Positions 51,139-61,520 of a stretch of DNA of 64,000 nt are shown here, one piece after another (position 1 is the stretch's first letter; the number at the start of each line of letters is the position of its first letter). The notes under the pieces are model-generated. The model saw only the letters and a program-made list of their open reading frames with translations. It did no database searches and was not told where the DNA came from. A program made the translations under genes and the position numbers. The stretch covers positions 1 to 64,000 of the forward strand of contig CATYLC010000010.1 in assembly GCA_958408685.1 (NCBI GenBank). Direction: 5' to 3'. This DNA is from an uncultured Collinsella sp. (GTDB lineage Bacteria; Actinomycetota; Coriobacteriia; Coriobacteriales; Coriobacteriaceae).

Positions 51139-54100
51139 CTACACGTCCCTCCTTACAAACGTTCCTTCGTGGTTATACGAGCAGCGCGCATGCGCGGCCT
51201 GAGCCGACGCCGGGTCGACGGCGGCAACGTTGCCCGCCTCGAGCTCGCGCAGGCGCTCGGCGATGCCGGCCTCCACGCGATCGAGCAGGGCATCGAAGTC
51301 CATGCTGCCGCCCTCGCCCGGGAAGCCCTTCTTGAGGCCCGGGATGCGACCGTCACCGCGCTCTTCCTCGAGCAACTCGGCGCTCGCCGCACCGCGCAGC
51401 GCGGGCTTGCCGCCCTTGGTCGAAAAATAGAGCGCTGCACGGGTATCCAAGCCCAGTGCCCGACGCATGGCCTGCGCGTAGATGAGCGTTTGGGTATGGG
51501 GCGGCAGCCAGCGCGGGTCGTCGATGGGAGCCTCGCCCGTCTCCTCGTCACGCACCGTGGGGTCGGCAAGCTTAAACTCCTCGACACCCGAACGATGCTT
51601 GTAGTCGATTACCACGGCGCGGTTCTCGGCGTCCACGTCCACACGGTCGATGCGCCCGCCGAGCGGCCAACCGGCATACTCGACCTGGAGCTCGTTGAAC
51701 GCAAACTCCAGGTAGCGCGGGGCAAAGGGGGCAAGTGCCTCGGACTCGTAGGCAAGCACGCCCTCCAGCTGCGGCAAGATCTCGGCCACCTGGCGCTCCT
51801 CCACCGCAGAGAGCGGCACCAGCGGGCCCTCCGTGCCGCGCTTGCCGGCGTGCTCGGCCAACGTCTCGTCAAAGACCTCGTGCAGCAGCTCCTGAGCACG
51901 CGGCAGATTCTCGGGCGTCACGCGCTCCATGCCTTCTTGGGGCAGACGGGCATGCAGATGCTCCAGCACGTCGTGGACAAAGTTGCCCTTCTCCATGTTG
52001 CCAAAGCCAGCGTCGATCGACTGGGGCTTGACGCGATACGAGACGAACCAGCATAGCGGACAGGTCGAATAGGCCTCGATCTGCGAGGCAGACGTCAAGC
52101 GCGGCACCAGCGGCGCATCCTCGCCCTCGCCATCGCGACGGCGCAGGACCAAATACGGCACGGCCTCGGCACTCAGATGCTGAGGGGCTTCACAGGTCAC
52201 GCGCTCGCGCTTGAGGCCTTCACCTGCCGCGGGATCAAAGTCGGCGATGATATCGCCCTCGCCCACGCACGTGGGCTTGGCAGCGCCAGCGGCCTCGGCA
52301 TGTGCCCGCAGCTCGGTCCATACGGCTGCCGGGTAGCACTCGCGCGCCTGGCGATCGTGCGTCACGCGGGCGAGCGCGACCGGACCGCTCGCCGCCTGCA
52401 TCGCACGGCCAAAGCGCACGCGCAGCAGGGCGGCGGGCTCCAAAGACACGCCGTCGCGGCGCAGCTCGGCCGTCAATGTGGCAAGCGGGCCCTCTTCGTG
52501 CGAAAGCGGATAGCTGTCCAGGTCGACATCGGCAAACAGCACGGCATCGTAGCCGCCAGGACGCAAAACCGACGCATCGGCAAGCGACACGAAGCGCACT
52601 TGTGCCCGTGGCGTGCGATCGACCTCGTAGGTCGCGTAATCGTAAGCGGTACTGCGCTTGTCCACCTTGGTTCGAACGCCGTCGAGAACCGGCACGGTCG
52701 CGGCCTGCGACACGTCGAGTGCGCGAGCATCGTTCATAAGGATGTCGATGGCATGGCGCAGCAAAGCCGTCTCTGCCTGGCGACGGGCCTGGCCGTCAAG
52801 GCCGCCTAGAGCGCGATCGGGCAGCGCCTCGGCAACGGCGAGCATGGCCTTGAGCGCCGTCACGGGTTTGTCGCGCCACAGCGCCTGGAACACGTCCGAG
52901 ACCACACACGGCACGTTCTTAAACCAGTTTTCGTCGCTCGCCGCCTTGCGCGCGCCCCTCACCTGACCCTGGACGCTCTGCAGCAGGCTCTTAACGCCCG
53001 CAGTGGTCTTGTTGCGCGACAGGCGTATGTTCTTGTCGAAGCCGCGGGCGCTCGCGGCGTCGGCACCCGAAAGCGGGCTATAAATCCAGTCGGTAAGCTC
53101 CGGAGCGGGCCACCACTCGGTCTTGGAAGCGGTGCCCTCGTCGGCGGCTTTCATACGCTCGATCAGGTTGGCGAGCGCCGTAAACTGCCTGCCCGCGATG
53201 GACTGGGAAAACGCCGTGAACTCAGTCGTCTCGGCCGCAATGTGACGCGCCGCCAGACGAGAGGCGAGCTCAACGAACAGCTGGGGTGCCCGGGCAGAAA
53301 CAACGAGCACGCGCACAGGGTCGGCAGGCGTCGCGACGCCGTCGACCTCGGAACCCCGGCACGTTTTTACCAGATCATCAATTGCGTCCGCATAAGCATG
53401 AGCACGGGCATGGGGGCCAGCGACCTCAATAAAGGCAGGCTGAGCGGCGGTCCCGCAAGCGGCATCAGACGCGCCGACACCCTCCCCTAGCGGCGCGATC
53501 TCAAACAACACATCGCGGGCATCAAATGCCGCGGCAAGCTCCTCGCGCATCGCCGCCTGCTCGCGGGCAAGCAGCACGACGACCTCTCCCCCATTGTTCG
53601 CCACGGCAGACAGCAGCTCGAGCAGACCGTGCGTAAACGACGTGATACCGCGCACGCATACGGCGCGAGTGCACGCCGGCAGGCTATCGGCCAGGACACT
53701 GGTCATAATGTCAGCTGCCTCGCAGGGCTCAACCATATCTCGACGGTCCAAACCGCCCGCGTAGGCGCGCAAAAGCTCGAACACACGAGCCTCGGCATCG
53801 CTTTTTGGCTCAGGCCGGCAGTTGTCGCCACGGCATCGTTCGGCACCCGTCCCCGCAACGCCCGGCAACACGTCGCGGGCCATGCGCGCGAGCATGCGCA
53901 CTGTGCCCTGGCTGCGCGAAAGCGGCTGCAGAGCGGCGTCGTCGCGGCGGTCGATCATGTCCGAGAACAGCATCTGGCGCTGAAGGTTGTCCACAAAGCT
54001 GCGGCCATCGCCCATAAGCTCCCACAGCGAGCTGAGCCACGATGTGGGCGTCTTGTAGTCGACACCCAGTGAAACCCCGGCTTCCGCCGCATCATGGCGG

Positions 54101-54234
54101 CACAGGTCGAGCTCGGCAAATGTTGGCGCCAACAGAACAGCGCGCCCGTGGCGGGCAACCAGGTCGGCCAGTAGCGCCGCCTCGGCATCGCTCAAATCCG
54201 TGCCGGCATTGGTGGTATAGATTCGAACAGGCAT
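51139..54234 (-). CDS. addB: Helicase-nuclease subunit AddB (RexB-like)
   Basis: Partner of AddA, 1031 residues. An N-terminal degenerate helicase part starts VRIYTTNAG (no clear Walker A). The C-terminal nuclease carries GRIDRVDVDAE and VIDYKHRSG. Of the four Cys that hold the Fe-S cluster in Bacillus AddB, the first is present (STCPLCWFV) but the C-terminal CxxCxxxxxC appears as CSYNHEGTF, with only one Cys. It may therefore work without the cluster as in RexB. ATG at 54234 lies 134 bp downstream of the yerC terminator. First gene of addBA. Confidence 0.88.
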   Translation of the reverse strand: MPVRIYTTNAGTDLSDAEAALLADLVARHGRAVLLAPTFAELDLCRHDAAEAGVSLGVDYKTPTSWLSSLWELMGDGRSFVDNLQRQMLFSDMIDRRDDAALQPLSRSQGTVRMLARMARDVLPGVAGTGAERCRGDNCRPEPKSDAEARVFELLRAYAGGLDRRDMVEPCEAADIMTSVLADSLPACTRAVCVRGITSFTHGLLELLSAVANNGGEVVVLLAREQAAMREELAAAFDARDVLFEIAPLGEGVGASDAACGTAAQPAFIEVAGPHARAHAYADAIDDLVKTCRGSEVDGVATPADPVRVLVVSARAPQLFVELASRLAARHIAAETTEFTAFSQSIAGRQFTALANLIERMKAADEGTASKTEWWPAPELTDWIYSPLSGADAASARGFDKNIRLSRNKTTAGVKSLLQSVQGQVRGARKAASDENWFKNVPCVVSDVFQALWRDKPVTALKAMLAVAEALPDRALGGLDGQARRQAETALLRHAIDILMNDARALDVSQAATVPVLDGVRTKVDKRSTAYDYATYEVDRTPRAQVRFVSLADASVLRPGGYDAVLFADVDLDSYPLSHEEGPLATLTAELRRDGVSLEPAALLRVRFGRAMQAASGPVALARVTHDRQARECYPAAVWTELRAHAEAAGAAKPTCVGEGDIIADFDPAAGEGLKRERVTCEAPQHLSAEAVPYLVLRRRDGEGEDAPLVPRLTSASQIEAYSTCPLCWFVSYRVKPQSIDAGFGNMEKGNFVHDVLEHLHARLPQEGMERVTPENLPRAQELLHEVFDETLAEHAGKRGTEGPLVPLSAVEERQVAEILPQLEGVLAYESEALAPFAPRYLEFAFNELQVEYAGWPLGGRIDRVDVDAENRAVVIDYKHRSGVEEFKLADPTVRDEETGEAPIDDPRWLPPHTQTLIYAQAMRRALGLDTRAALYFSTKGGKPALRGAASAELLEEERGDGRIPGLKKGFPGEGGSMDFDALLDRVEAGIAERLRELEAGNVAAVDPASAQAAHARCSYNHEGTFVRRDV

Positions 54235-54365
54235 GGTCCTCCGCTCAAACCGTTCGCAATAATCAATGCATCCATCCTACCCGCCCAAGCGGACACATTG
54301 CCACCGCAGTTCCATCTTTTGGTACAAAGCAACCTGAACCCAACGCACCAGCCGATTGCAGGCAT

Positions 54366-54392
54366 ATAAAAACCGCCCCCGGAGGGACGGTT
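54366..54392 (-). terminator. Terminator of the YerC gene
   Basis: On the minus strand AACCGTCCC / GGGGGCGGTT stem (54392-54384, 54379-54371 region, one G-U) then TTTTTAT. Confidence 0.8.
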
Positions 54393-54418
54393 CTTCGTAA
54401 TTCAATGTTGTCGCTGGC

Positions 54419-54718
54419 CTACTCGCCATCCTCCAACTTAATGAGGATCTTGCGGTAGCCACCGTACTCGCCGTTCAGCGCCTTTGAAACGCGGCTCACC
54501 GTGGTGGACGAAGCGCCGGTACGGGCCTGAACCTCAACATAAGGCTCGCCCTCGTCCAAATAGCGCGCAACCTGCAAACGCTGAGAAAGGTCGCAAATCT
54601 CGCGCGGCGTGCAGATATCGGTCAAAAACGCTTGGATATCCTTCTCGTCGTCCAAAAGGCTAAATGCGTGGACCAGCTGCTTGACATCAGGCTTGTCAAA
54701 CATGTTCTCGATATTCAT
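54419..54718 (-). CDS. YerC/YecD-type TrpR-related regulator
   Basis: 99-residue HTH protein of the YerC/YecD group of the TrpR superfamily. DICTPREICDLSQRLQVAR and GASSTTVSRVSKAL cover the bi-helical core and recognition helix. Ligand and targets are unknown; no tryptophan gene is in view. Own terminator. Divergent from the holin-like gene over 324 bp. Confidence 0.88.
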   Translation of the reverse strand: MNIENMFDKPDVKQLVHAFSLLDDEKDIQAFLTDICTPREICDLSQRLQVARYLDEGEPYVEVQARTGASSTTVSRVSKALNGEYGGYRKILIKLEDGE

Positions 54719-55042
54719 CGATCACCGCCAAACCCGCCAAAAGGCATCGAAGTTGATACTGACATCGGGCATCGTTCACCCGTTCTATGCAATAGGGCAA
54801 CGCCTGTGGCTTTTGCCCGTAGCAGTGTAGCACACCACCAAACTAAAGCGACAAGACTCTCTGCCAGCGGCGCGTTTTTCAGGACGAACGCCGTTTAGAA
54901 ACCATATGCGCACGTAAGCTCCACGAATATTTGAGACAATGGGCGCCCAAACACCGCGGCGCGCCCGCGCAACCATCCAGGTCGCCGCCGTAAGCCGCTT
55001 CACGCGACGCCAGCAATCCCGGCGCAAGAAAGGATTCACGCC
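54719..55042. other. 324-bp divergent intergenic region
   Basis: Promoter region for the YerC-type gene and the 4-TM protein. A minus-strand TGTGCTACACT (extended -10, 54834-54824) is the best promoter candidate for the former. A GGGCAA/TTGCCC hairpin surrounds 54795-54818. No other gene was seen. Confidence 0.4.
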
Positions 55043-55408
55043 ATGCGCTTTATGCTTAACTGGCTCTTCACCTCGATCGCCATCGCGATCGCCACGTTCC
55101 TCGTCCCCGGTATCCAACCCTTCGGCTTTGCCGAGACCTGGGTCTGCTTTGCCTTTGTGGGACTGTTCCTGAACATTGTCGATTCGTTCGTCAAACCGTT
55201 CCTCACGGTCATCTCGCTGCCGCTCACGATCATTACGCTGGGCATTTTCCAGCTTGTCGTCAACAGCTTTATGCTTGAGCTCGCGAGTTACCTGTCGGTC
55301 AACCTGCTGGGCGTCGGCATCTCCATCGCCAGCTTTGGATCGGCCTTTATGGGCAGCATCCTGGTGTCCATCACGCGCAGCATCCTCGACAGCATCGCCG
55401 AGGAATAA
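55043..55408 (+). CDS. Phage holin family 4-TM membrane protein
   Basis: Membrane protein of 121 residues with four TM helices (starting MRFMLNWLFTSIAIAIA) in the actinobacterial 4-TMS holin superfamily (PF04020-like). Members are chromosomal and not part of a prophage here; function unknown. AAAGGA lies 8 nt upstream of the ATG. Terminator at 55450. Confidence 0.85.
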   Translation: MRFMLNWLFTSIAIAIATFLVPGIQPFGFAETWVCFAFVGLFLNIVDSFVKPFLTVISLPLTIITLGIFQLVVNSFMLELASYLSVNLLGVGISIASFGSAFMGSILVSITRSILDSIAEE

Positions 55409-55449
55409 AACGGCCATTCCGGCCGTGTCCGTCTCAACAGCCCAAAACG

Positions 55450-55487
55450 AAGGCCGCCCATCGCAAAAATGGGCGGCCTTCTTATTT
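55450..55487 (+). terminator. Terminator of the holin-like gene
   Basis: Perfect 12-bp stem AAGGCCGCCCAT / ATGGGCGGCCTT (55450-55461, 55469-55480) and a T-rich tail. Confidence 0.85.
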
Positions 55488-55549
55488 GCCAAGTCTCAAA
55501 GGGCGAGAAAATCTACCATTTCCACCCCGTCCCCAAATGCAGGTGTGGG

Positions 55550-55978
55550 TTAGATGACGTAGTCGTAGCCATGGTTGGGAGCGACAAGTTGATCGAGCGT
55601 CACACCGTCGAGGTAGTCGTTGATGAGCTTGTCCAGGTTCTTCCACACGTCGAGCGTGGGGCACTCATCCGAACGCGAGCAGCCCTTGCAGTCGCCATCC
55701 AGGCAGGCGACCGGCGCCAGACTGCCCTCGGTCAGGCGCAAGATCTCGCCCACCGTGTATTGCTCGGGCGGGCGCGTGAGCACATAGCCGCCGCCCTTGC
55801 CGCGCATGCCCGAGAGCATGTTGGCGCGCACGAGCGTAGCCAAAATGTTCTCGAGATATTTCTCGGAAATCCCCTGTCGCGCCGCGATCTCTTTGAGCGG
55901 GATGCGACCGGCTGCCTGGTGCTCGGCCAGATCGACCATAACGCGCAGGGCATATCTGCCCTTAGTAGAAACCAACAT
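55550..55978 (-). CDS. Rrf2 family regulator with Fe-S-type cysteines
   Basis: Transcription factor of 142 residues. N-terminal winged HTH (STKGRYALRVMVDLA, ISEKYLENILA) and the dimer helix. Cys92, 97, 100 and 106 (CLDGDCKGCSRSDEC) resemble the IscR cluster site. It is divergent from cysK, so it probably controls cysK and itself in response to cysteine or Fe-S status (CymR- or IscR-like). Not certain which. Confidence 0.9.
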   Translation of the reverse strand: MLVSTKGRYALRVMVDLAEHQAAGRIPLKEIAARQGISEKYLENILATLVRANMLSGMRGKGGGYVLTRPPEQYTVGEILRLTEGSLAPVACLDGDCKGCSRSDECPTLDVWKNLDKLINDYLDGVTLDQLVAPNHGYDYVI

Positions 55979-56091
55979 GTATAGTGCTGCCTTTCGGTCA
56001 TTTAGTCCGTAGAAATTCTAGCCGAAAAATTGGTTTTGAAAATACCCGTTCCGGTCAAGATGGTTAATCGACTCGTAATAATCTTCTATTT

Positions 56092-56124
56092 CCTATTGCG
56101 TTACTAGGCTTTAGTGTCTACTAT
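56092..56124 (+). promoter_or_regulatory. cysK promoter with overlapping palindrome
   Basis: TTGCGT (56096-56101), 17-nt spacer and TACTAT (56119-56124) form a candidate promoter. CCTA (56092-56095) and TAGG (56105-56108) flank the -35 symmetrically and may be an Rrf2-type operator. Confidence 0.45.
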
Positions 56125-56231
56125 GCTTGCCAACAGCAAAACGAACAACCTATACGGTTTGTGGGTTTATCTGCTACACACACCGTAAAACCACACGGTA
56201 TCCAGTCATTTGAACACTTTGGAGGTTCACC

Positions 56232-57170
<939 letters not shown>

Positions 57171-57272
57171 GGCCTGTCGCCCATAGGTTGAGCCCACGGA
57201 CGAGCCGGTCTCCTCTCTCCCGGCAGTCTGAGCCCATCCAATCAGGGTGTCCCACGAGACGTCCGAACTTGC

Positions 57273-57322
57273 TACAATGTCTGCGGCGCGGAACCAGCCT
57301 CCCGCGCCGCTTTTCTTTTTTG
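57273..57322 (+). terminator. GC hairpin with T-run upstream of mnmA
   Basis: GCGGCGCGG / CCGCGCCGC (57283-57291, 57302-57310) then TTTTCTTTTTT. Directly before it stands TGCTACAAT, an extended -10. It may terminate cysK or, if transcription starts at the -10, act as an attenuator in the mnmA leader, 30 nt from its ATG. Confidence 0.7.
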
Positions 57323-57350
57323 GCCACATGCCACCAAGGAGAACCTCCCC

Positions 57351-58451
57351 ATGCACAACAAGCGCGTGCTCGTCGCCATGAGCGGCGGCGTCGATTCCAG
57401 CGTGACCGCGTACCTGCTCAAAAGCCAGGGCTACGAATGCGTCGGCGCCACCATGCGCCTCACCTGCCCCGCACCCGATCCCGTCACGGGCATGAGTAAG
57501 GTCGACCGCGACATCGCCGATGCAAAGGCCGTCGCCGAGCGCCTGGGGATACCCCACCATGTGCTCGACTTGCAGCAGACCTTCGACCACAGCGTTATCG
57601 AGCGCTTTGTGAACGCCTACCAGGAGGGGCTGACGCCCAACCCGTGCATCATCTGCAACCGCCACATAAAGTTTGGCGCGTTGCTCGGTGCGGCGCTGGA
57701 CATGGGCTGCGACTACATCGCAACGGGTCATTACGCCAAAACAAGCCAGACAGTAGACGGCACCTGGCAGCTGCATCGCGGCGAAGATCCCAAAAAGGAC
57801 CAGAGCTACTTTTTATATTCGCTTACGCAGGAGCGCCTGGCGCACACGATCTTTCCGCTGGCAGGCCTAGACAAAGAGCGCGACGTGCGCCGCATAGCCG
57901 CCGAGCAAGGCTTTACCAACGCCCAGAAGGCCGAAAGCGAGGACATCTGCTTTATTCCAGACGGTGACTACGCGGGCTATATCGAGCGCCGCTGCGGACA
58001 TCCCGCTGCACCGGGCGACATTGTGTGGCGCGACGGCAGCGTGGTCGGACGCCATAACGGCGCGTTGCGCTATACCATCGGCCAGCGCAAGGGCTTGGGC
58101 GTCGCGATGGCGCATCCCGTGTATGTGACGGGCGTCGATGCCGCCAACAACACCGTGCATCTGGGCGAGGCCGAGGACCTAACGGCCACAGCACTCACGG
58201 CCGACGACTGGATCTGGAGCGCCCCTGCCGACCGCATGGAGGCAGAACTCGATGCCGGCGGCATTCGCGTGGGCGCCAAGTACCGTTACCGTCAGAAAGA
58301 CCAAGCAGCGACCCTTACGCGCGGCGAAGACGGGCAAATGCTGCTGACTTTTGACGAGCCGCAGCGAGCCATCGCCCCCGGCCAGGCCGTTGTAGTCTAC
58401 CACGGCGACATCGTCCTCGGCGGCGGCACGGTGACCGGCGCACTTAAGTAG
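57351..58451 (+). CDS. mnmA: tRNA 2-thiouridylase MnmA
   Basis: Adds sulfur to U34 of tRNAs for Lys, Glu and Gln. 366 residues. The PP-loop SGGVDSS is at 11-17. Catalytic Cys102 (NPCIICNRHIKFG) and Cys200 (SEDICFIP) are present. C-terminal central and beta-barrel domains follow. SD GGAG lies 8 nt before the ATG. Placed next to cysK, a sulfur-supply gene. Confidence 0.95.
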   Translation: MHNKRVLVAMSGGVDSSVTAYLLKSQGYECVGATMRLTCPAPDPVTGMSKVDRDIADAKAVAERLGIPHHVLDLQQTFDHSVIERFVNAYQEGLTPNPCIICNRHIKFGALLGAALDMGCDYIATGHYAKTSQTVDGTWQLHRGEDPKKDQSYFLYSLTQERLAHTIFPLAGLDKERDVRRIAAEQGFTNAQKAESEDICFIPDGDYAGYIERRCGHPAAPGDIVWRDGSVVGRHNGALRYTIGQRKGLGVAMAHPVYVTGVDAANNTVHLGEAEDLTATALTADDWIWSAPADRMEAELDAGGIRVGAKYRYRQKDQAATLTRGEDGQMLLTFDEPQRAIAPGQAVVVYHGDIVLGGGTVTGALK

Positions 58452-58469
58452 CCCCATCCCCTTCATAAA

Positions 58470-58532
58470 TTGCGGTGAAATAGGGACTGTTTAAGCGTTT
58501 AAAACCGCCAAACAGTCCCTATTTCACCGCAA
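58470..58532. repeat. Dispersed palindromic repeat, copy 2
   Basis: Perfect 23-bp inverted repeat (58470-58492 with 58510-58532), beginning TTGCGGTGAAATAGGGACTG, with a 17-nt loop. About 21 of 23 positions match copy 1 at 47428. It lies between convergent mnmA and the M42 gene. Confidence 0.75.
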
Positions 58533-58606
58533 CGCACAAGAGCGCCCCTGCCGGCAACGTTATACCGGCTAGTGCGCTCTTAACTTGCCACGCGCTATAA
58601 ATGCGC

Positions 58607-59650
58607 CTAACGCTGTACGTAGGCGCGGACGAGCTCGAAGGTGTTGCGCACGCCGTCGATGTGGCTGCGCTCGTAGTTGTGGCTCGCGTACACGCCGGGG
58701 CCGATCAGGCCGTGACGGATGTCGTAGCCGGCGGAAAGCGTGGCCTCAACGTCCGAGCCGTAATGCGGGTACACGTCGATAGCGTAATCGAGCTCAAGCT
58801 CGCGCGCGATATTGGACAGCGTGGTCACCAGGTCGTAGTTGTACGGACCGCCCGAATCCTTGGCGCAGATCGACACCATGCGCTCGGTGCAGCCCAGGTC
58901 ATCGCCCACGCAACCCATGTCAACGCTAATCATCTCGCGCGTGTCGGCCGGCACGAAGGCGCCGCCGTGGCCCACCTCCTCGTACACGGTAAAGAGCAGC
59001 GAAACCTTACGCGAAAGCGTCATCTCGCCAGCGGCGACGGCACGCGCCAAGCCCAGCAAAATGGCGGCCGATAGCTTGTCATCCAGGAAGCGGCTCTTAA
59101 TGTAGCCGCTCTCCGTCACCGTCGTGCGAGGATCCATAGCGATGATGTCGCCGGTCTGAATACCCAGCTCGAGCACATCGTCCTTGCTGTCGACGTTCTC
59201 GTCGAGCAAGATCTCCATGTTCTTCTCGATGGTCTTGACCGGCTCGTCGGCCACGTGCGCCGAAGGCTCGGTGTTAAGAACCACGCCCGTGTAGACATTG
59301 CCGTCGCGCGTGTAGACGGTGCAGTTCTCGCCATCGGCCGTAGACCACTGATGCCCACCGAGCGTCGTGGGGCGCAGGCGGCCATTGTCCTTAATGGAAC
59401 GCACCATGGCGCCCAGGGTGTCGACATGGCTCGCCAACACAAGCGGCTCGCCCTCGCCGCCAAGCTCAACGAGCACGTTACCCTTATTAGAACGCTCAGG
59501 CCCAAACCCCATATCGCGCAGGGTCTCCATCAGATAATCAGTCGCCGCACGAGTATAGCCGGTAGGCGAAGCAATAGAAGTCAGCGTCTTAAGCTGTCCT
59601 GCGATATAGGAGAGCGTCTCCTCTAGAGAAGCATCAATATTAGAAGTCAT
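58607..59650 (-). CDS. M42 family metallo-aminopeptidase
   Basis: Cytoplasmic dinuclear metal aminopeptidase of 347 residues. Ligand motifs are ASHVDTLG, RFLDDKLSAAI, YEEVGHGG and VDMGC, ending with ASHNYERSH. Family enzymes trim short peptides; large dodecamers are typical. The ATG at 59650 is preferred because GGAAGG lies 6 nt upstream; the ATG two codons earlier overlaps it. Single gene. Confidence 0.9.
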   Translation of the reverse strand: MTSNIDASLEETLSYIAGQLKTLTSIASPTGYTRAATDYLMETLRDMGFGPERSNKGNVLVELGGEGEPLVLASHVDTLGAMVRSIKDNGRLRPTTLGGHQWSTADGENCTVYTRDGNVYTGVVLNTEPSAHVADEPVKTIEKNMEILLDENVDSKDDVLELGIQTGDIIAMDPRTTVTESGYIKSRFLDDKLSAAILLGLARAVAAGEMTLSRKVSLLFTVYEEVGHGGAFVPADTREMISVDMGCVGDDLGCTERMVSICAKDSGGPYNYDLVTTLSNIARELELDYAIDVYPHYGSDVEATLSAGYDIRHGLIGPGVYASHNYERSHIDGVRNTFELVRAYVQR

Positions 59651-60169
59651 ATGCATCCTTCCAAGTAAAACTAAGACCGAGTCCCGATTTTAACCGTTCT
59701 GCACGTGCAATGCCCCAGGAGCCGAGCCGCCTCCAGACGTCCCCGCACCGGTTTTGTGCACGTGCACGGTTTACAATCTCAATCTTGCATAAATCCTATT
59801 GGTATTTGCATAGAAATGAGGCATCTTTTTGCTTCGTCTCAGGGTGCCCCACCTTGGACCGTGCAAAAAACGGAGTATTCAGCACCGTGGGCCCCAACGG
59901 CCCCACCACGAACGACAAAACGACGCGGTTACAGCAGTGTTGCAGGTCGTCGCAAAGCAGAAACTCAGTAACAACCCCCTCCACTCATCGATAGCCCGCC
60001 CACAATGGCTGTCGATGGGCGCCTGCGGATCACTACCGCCCATTCACAACGTTATGCATTTTTAAGAGCTTGTTGAATACTCCCAAAAATGCACGCAGGG
60101 AAGTGCACCACCTATCCGCAGCGGGCAGTACGCCTTGGTTTTGTCCGTCTCAGGGCATCGACGCAGCAC
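59651..60169. other. About 520-bp intergenic region, no gene seen
   Basis: It separates the M42 gene from the alcohol dehydrogenase terminator. Small frames exist on both strands but none has an SD or recognisable product. One perfect 9-bp inverted repeat, TGCATTTTT / AAAAATGCA, is at 60055-60063 and 60085-60093. A TTGCATA-rich patch around 59785-59815 is the most A+T-rich part. Confidence 0.5.
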
Positions 60170-60201
60170 AAAAAGCCCCGCCGTGCGTAGCACGGCGGGG
60201 C
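60170..60201 (-). terminator. Terminator of the Fe-alcohol dehydrogenase gene
   Basis: On the minus strand GCCCCGCCGTGC / GCACGGCGGGGC (60201-60190, 60186-60175) then five T residues. Confidence 0.9.
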
Positions 60202-60254
60202 CAGCGGCACGTCAAAAGACCATACACCTACGGGCGAAGGACCACCAAACTGGG

Positions 60255-61421
60255 CTAGGCAGCCGGGCAGATCTTCTTGAAGAGCTCGATGACGTCGTCG
60301 AGCGTCGCCTCGCGCGGGTTGCCCGGGAAGCAAGCGTCGGCCATGGCGTCCTTGGCCAGAACCTCGATCTCGTCGGCCTTCATGGCCTCGCAGACGTGCG
60401 GAATGTTCACGTCGGCGGAAAGCTGCTTGACGGCGGCGACAGCGGCGTCGGCAGCCTCGTCGGTGCTCATGCCCGTGGTGTCAACGCCCATGGCAATGGC
60501 AACCTTGGCCAGGCGCTCAGCGCAAACCGGCTTGTTGAACTCCATGGCGATCGGCAGCAGCATGGCGCAAGCGACGCCGTGCGGGGTGTCGTAGTGAGCG
60601 GACAGGGTGTGAGCCATGGCGTGGTCGATGCCCAGGCCAACATTGGAGAAGCCCATGCCGGCGACATACTGACCAAGAGCCATGCCCTCACGGCCGGAGC
60701 CGGGCTGGCCGGACTTGGCCTCGGCGACGGAGTCGCGCAGGTTCTCGCTGATCAGCTTAATGGCCTCAAAGTGGAACATGTCGGAAAGCTCCCAGGCGCC
60801 CTTGGTGGTGTAGCCCTCGATGGCGTGGGTCAGTGCGTCCATGCCGGTGGAAGCGGTCAGGCCGGCGGGCATGGAAGCCATCATGTCAGGGTCGACGACG
60901 GCGACCTCGGGGGCGTCGTTGGTGTCGACGCACACGAACTTGCGGACCTTCTCGGGGTCGGTGATGACGTAGTTGATGGTCACCTCGGCAGCGGTACCGG
61001 CGGTCGTCGGCACGGCGATGGTGAACACGGCATGGTTCTTGGTGGGAGCAACGCCCTCGAGGCTGCGGACATCGGCGAACTCGGGGTTGTTGATGATGAT
61101 GCCGATGGCCTTAGCGGTGTCCATGGAGGAGCCACCACCGATGGTCACGATAGCGTCAGCCTCGGCGGCCTTAAAGGCCTCGACGCCGTCCTTGACGTTC
61201 TGGATGGTGGGGTTGGGCTTGATCTCGGAGTAGAGGCTCCATGCGATGCCGGCGGCGTCGAGCTCGTCGGTCACCTTAGCGGTAACGCCAAACTTGACCA
61301 GATCGGGGTCGGAGCAGACGAAGATCTTCTTGTAGCCGCGACGCTGGAGCTCGCCGGGGATCTCCTTGATGGCGCCGGAACCATGATAAGAGATGGTGTT
61401 GAGAACGAAACGATTAGCCAT
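60255..61421 (-). CDS. Iron-containing alcohol dehydrogenase (FucO-like)
   Basis: NAD(P)-dependent dehydrogenase of 388 residues, group III. GGGSSMDTAK binds the coenzyme. Metal ligands are the Asp of DALTHAIEGY region with its His, and the His residues of GIDHAMAHTLSAHYDTPHG. Closest in type to lactaldehyde/1,2-propanediol and butanol dehydrogenases; the substrate is not certain. The ATG at 61421 follows GGGAGG by 6 nt. A LacI/CcpA-type palindrome lies upstream at 61521, which points to carbon control. Confidence 0.9.
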   Translation of the reverse strand: MANRFVLNTISYHGSGAIKEIPGELQRRGYKKIFVCSDPDLVKFGVTAKVTDELDAAGIAWSLYSEIKPNPTIQNVKDGVEAFKAAEADAIVTIGGGSSMDTAKAIGIIINNPEFADVRSLEGVAPTKNHAVFTIAVPTTAGTAAEVTINYVITDPEKVRKFVCVDTNDAPEVAVVDPDMMASMPAGLTASTGMDALTHAIEGYTTKGAWELSDMFHFEAIKLISENLRDSVAEAKSGQPGSGREGMALGQYVAGMGFSNVGLGIDHAMAHTLSAHYDTPHGVACAMLLPIAMEFNKPVCAERLAKVAIAMGVDTTGMSTDEAADAAVAAVKQLSADVNIPHVCEAMKADEIEVLAKDAMADACFPGNPREATLDDVIELFKKICPAA

Positions 61422-61520
61422 TGATAGCCTCCCATCGTGTGCGGGGCATCCATTACGCCCCACGCTATGAGTCCCATCCTAACGCTTTTGAAACAAAAAA
61501 CGCGTGAGAACGTCAAAAGT

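Noticed and set aside
55043..55408. Holin-like gene taken as a sign of a prophage
   Set aside because: No other phage gene nearby; the family is widespread as a chromosomal 4-TM protein.
59705..60065. Three overlapping 78-94-codon plus-strand frames
   Set aside because: No SD, mutually overlapping, no motif; probably non-coding.
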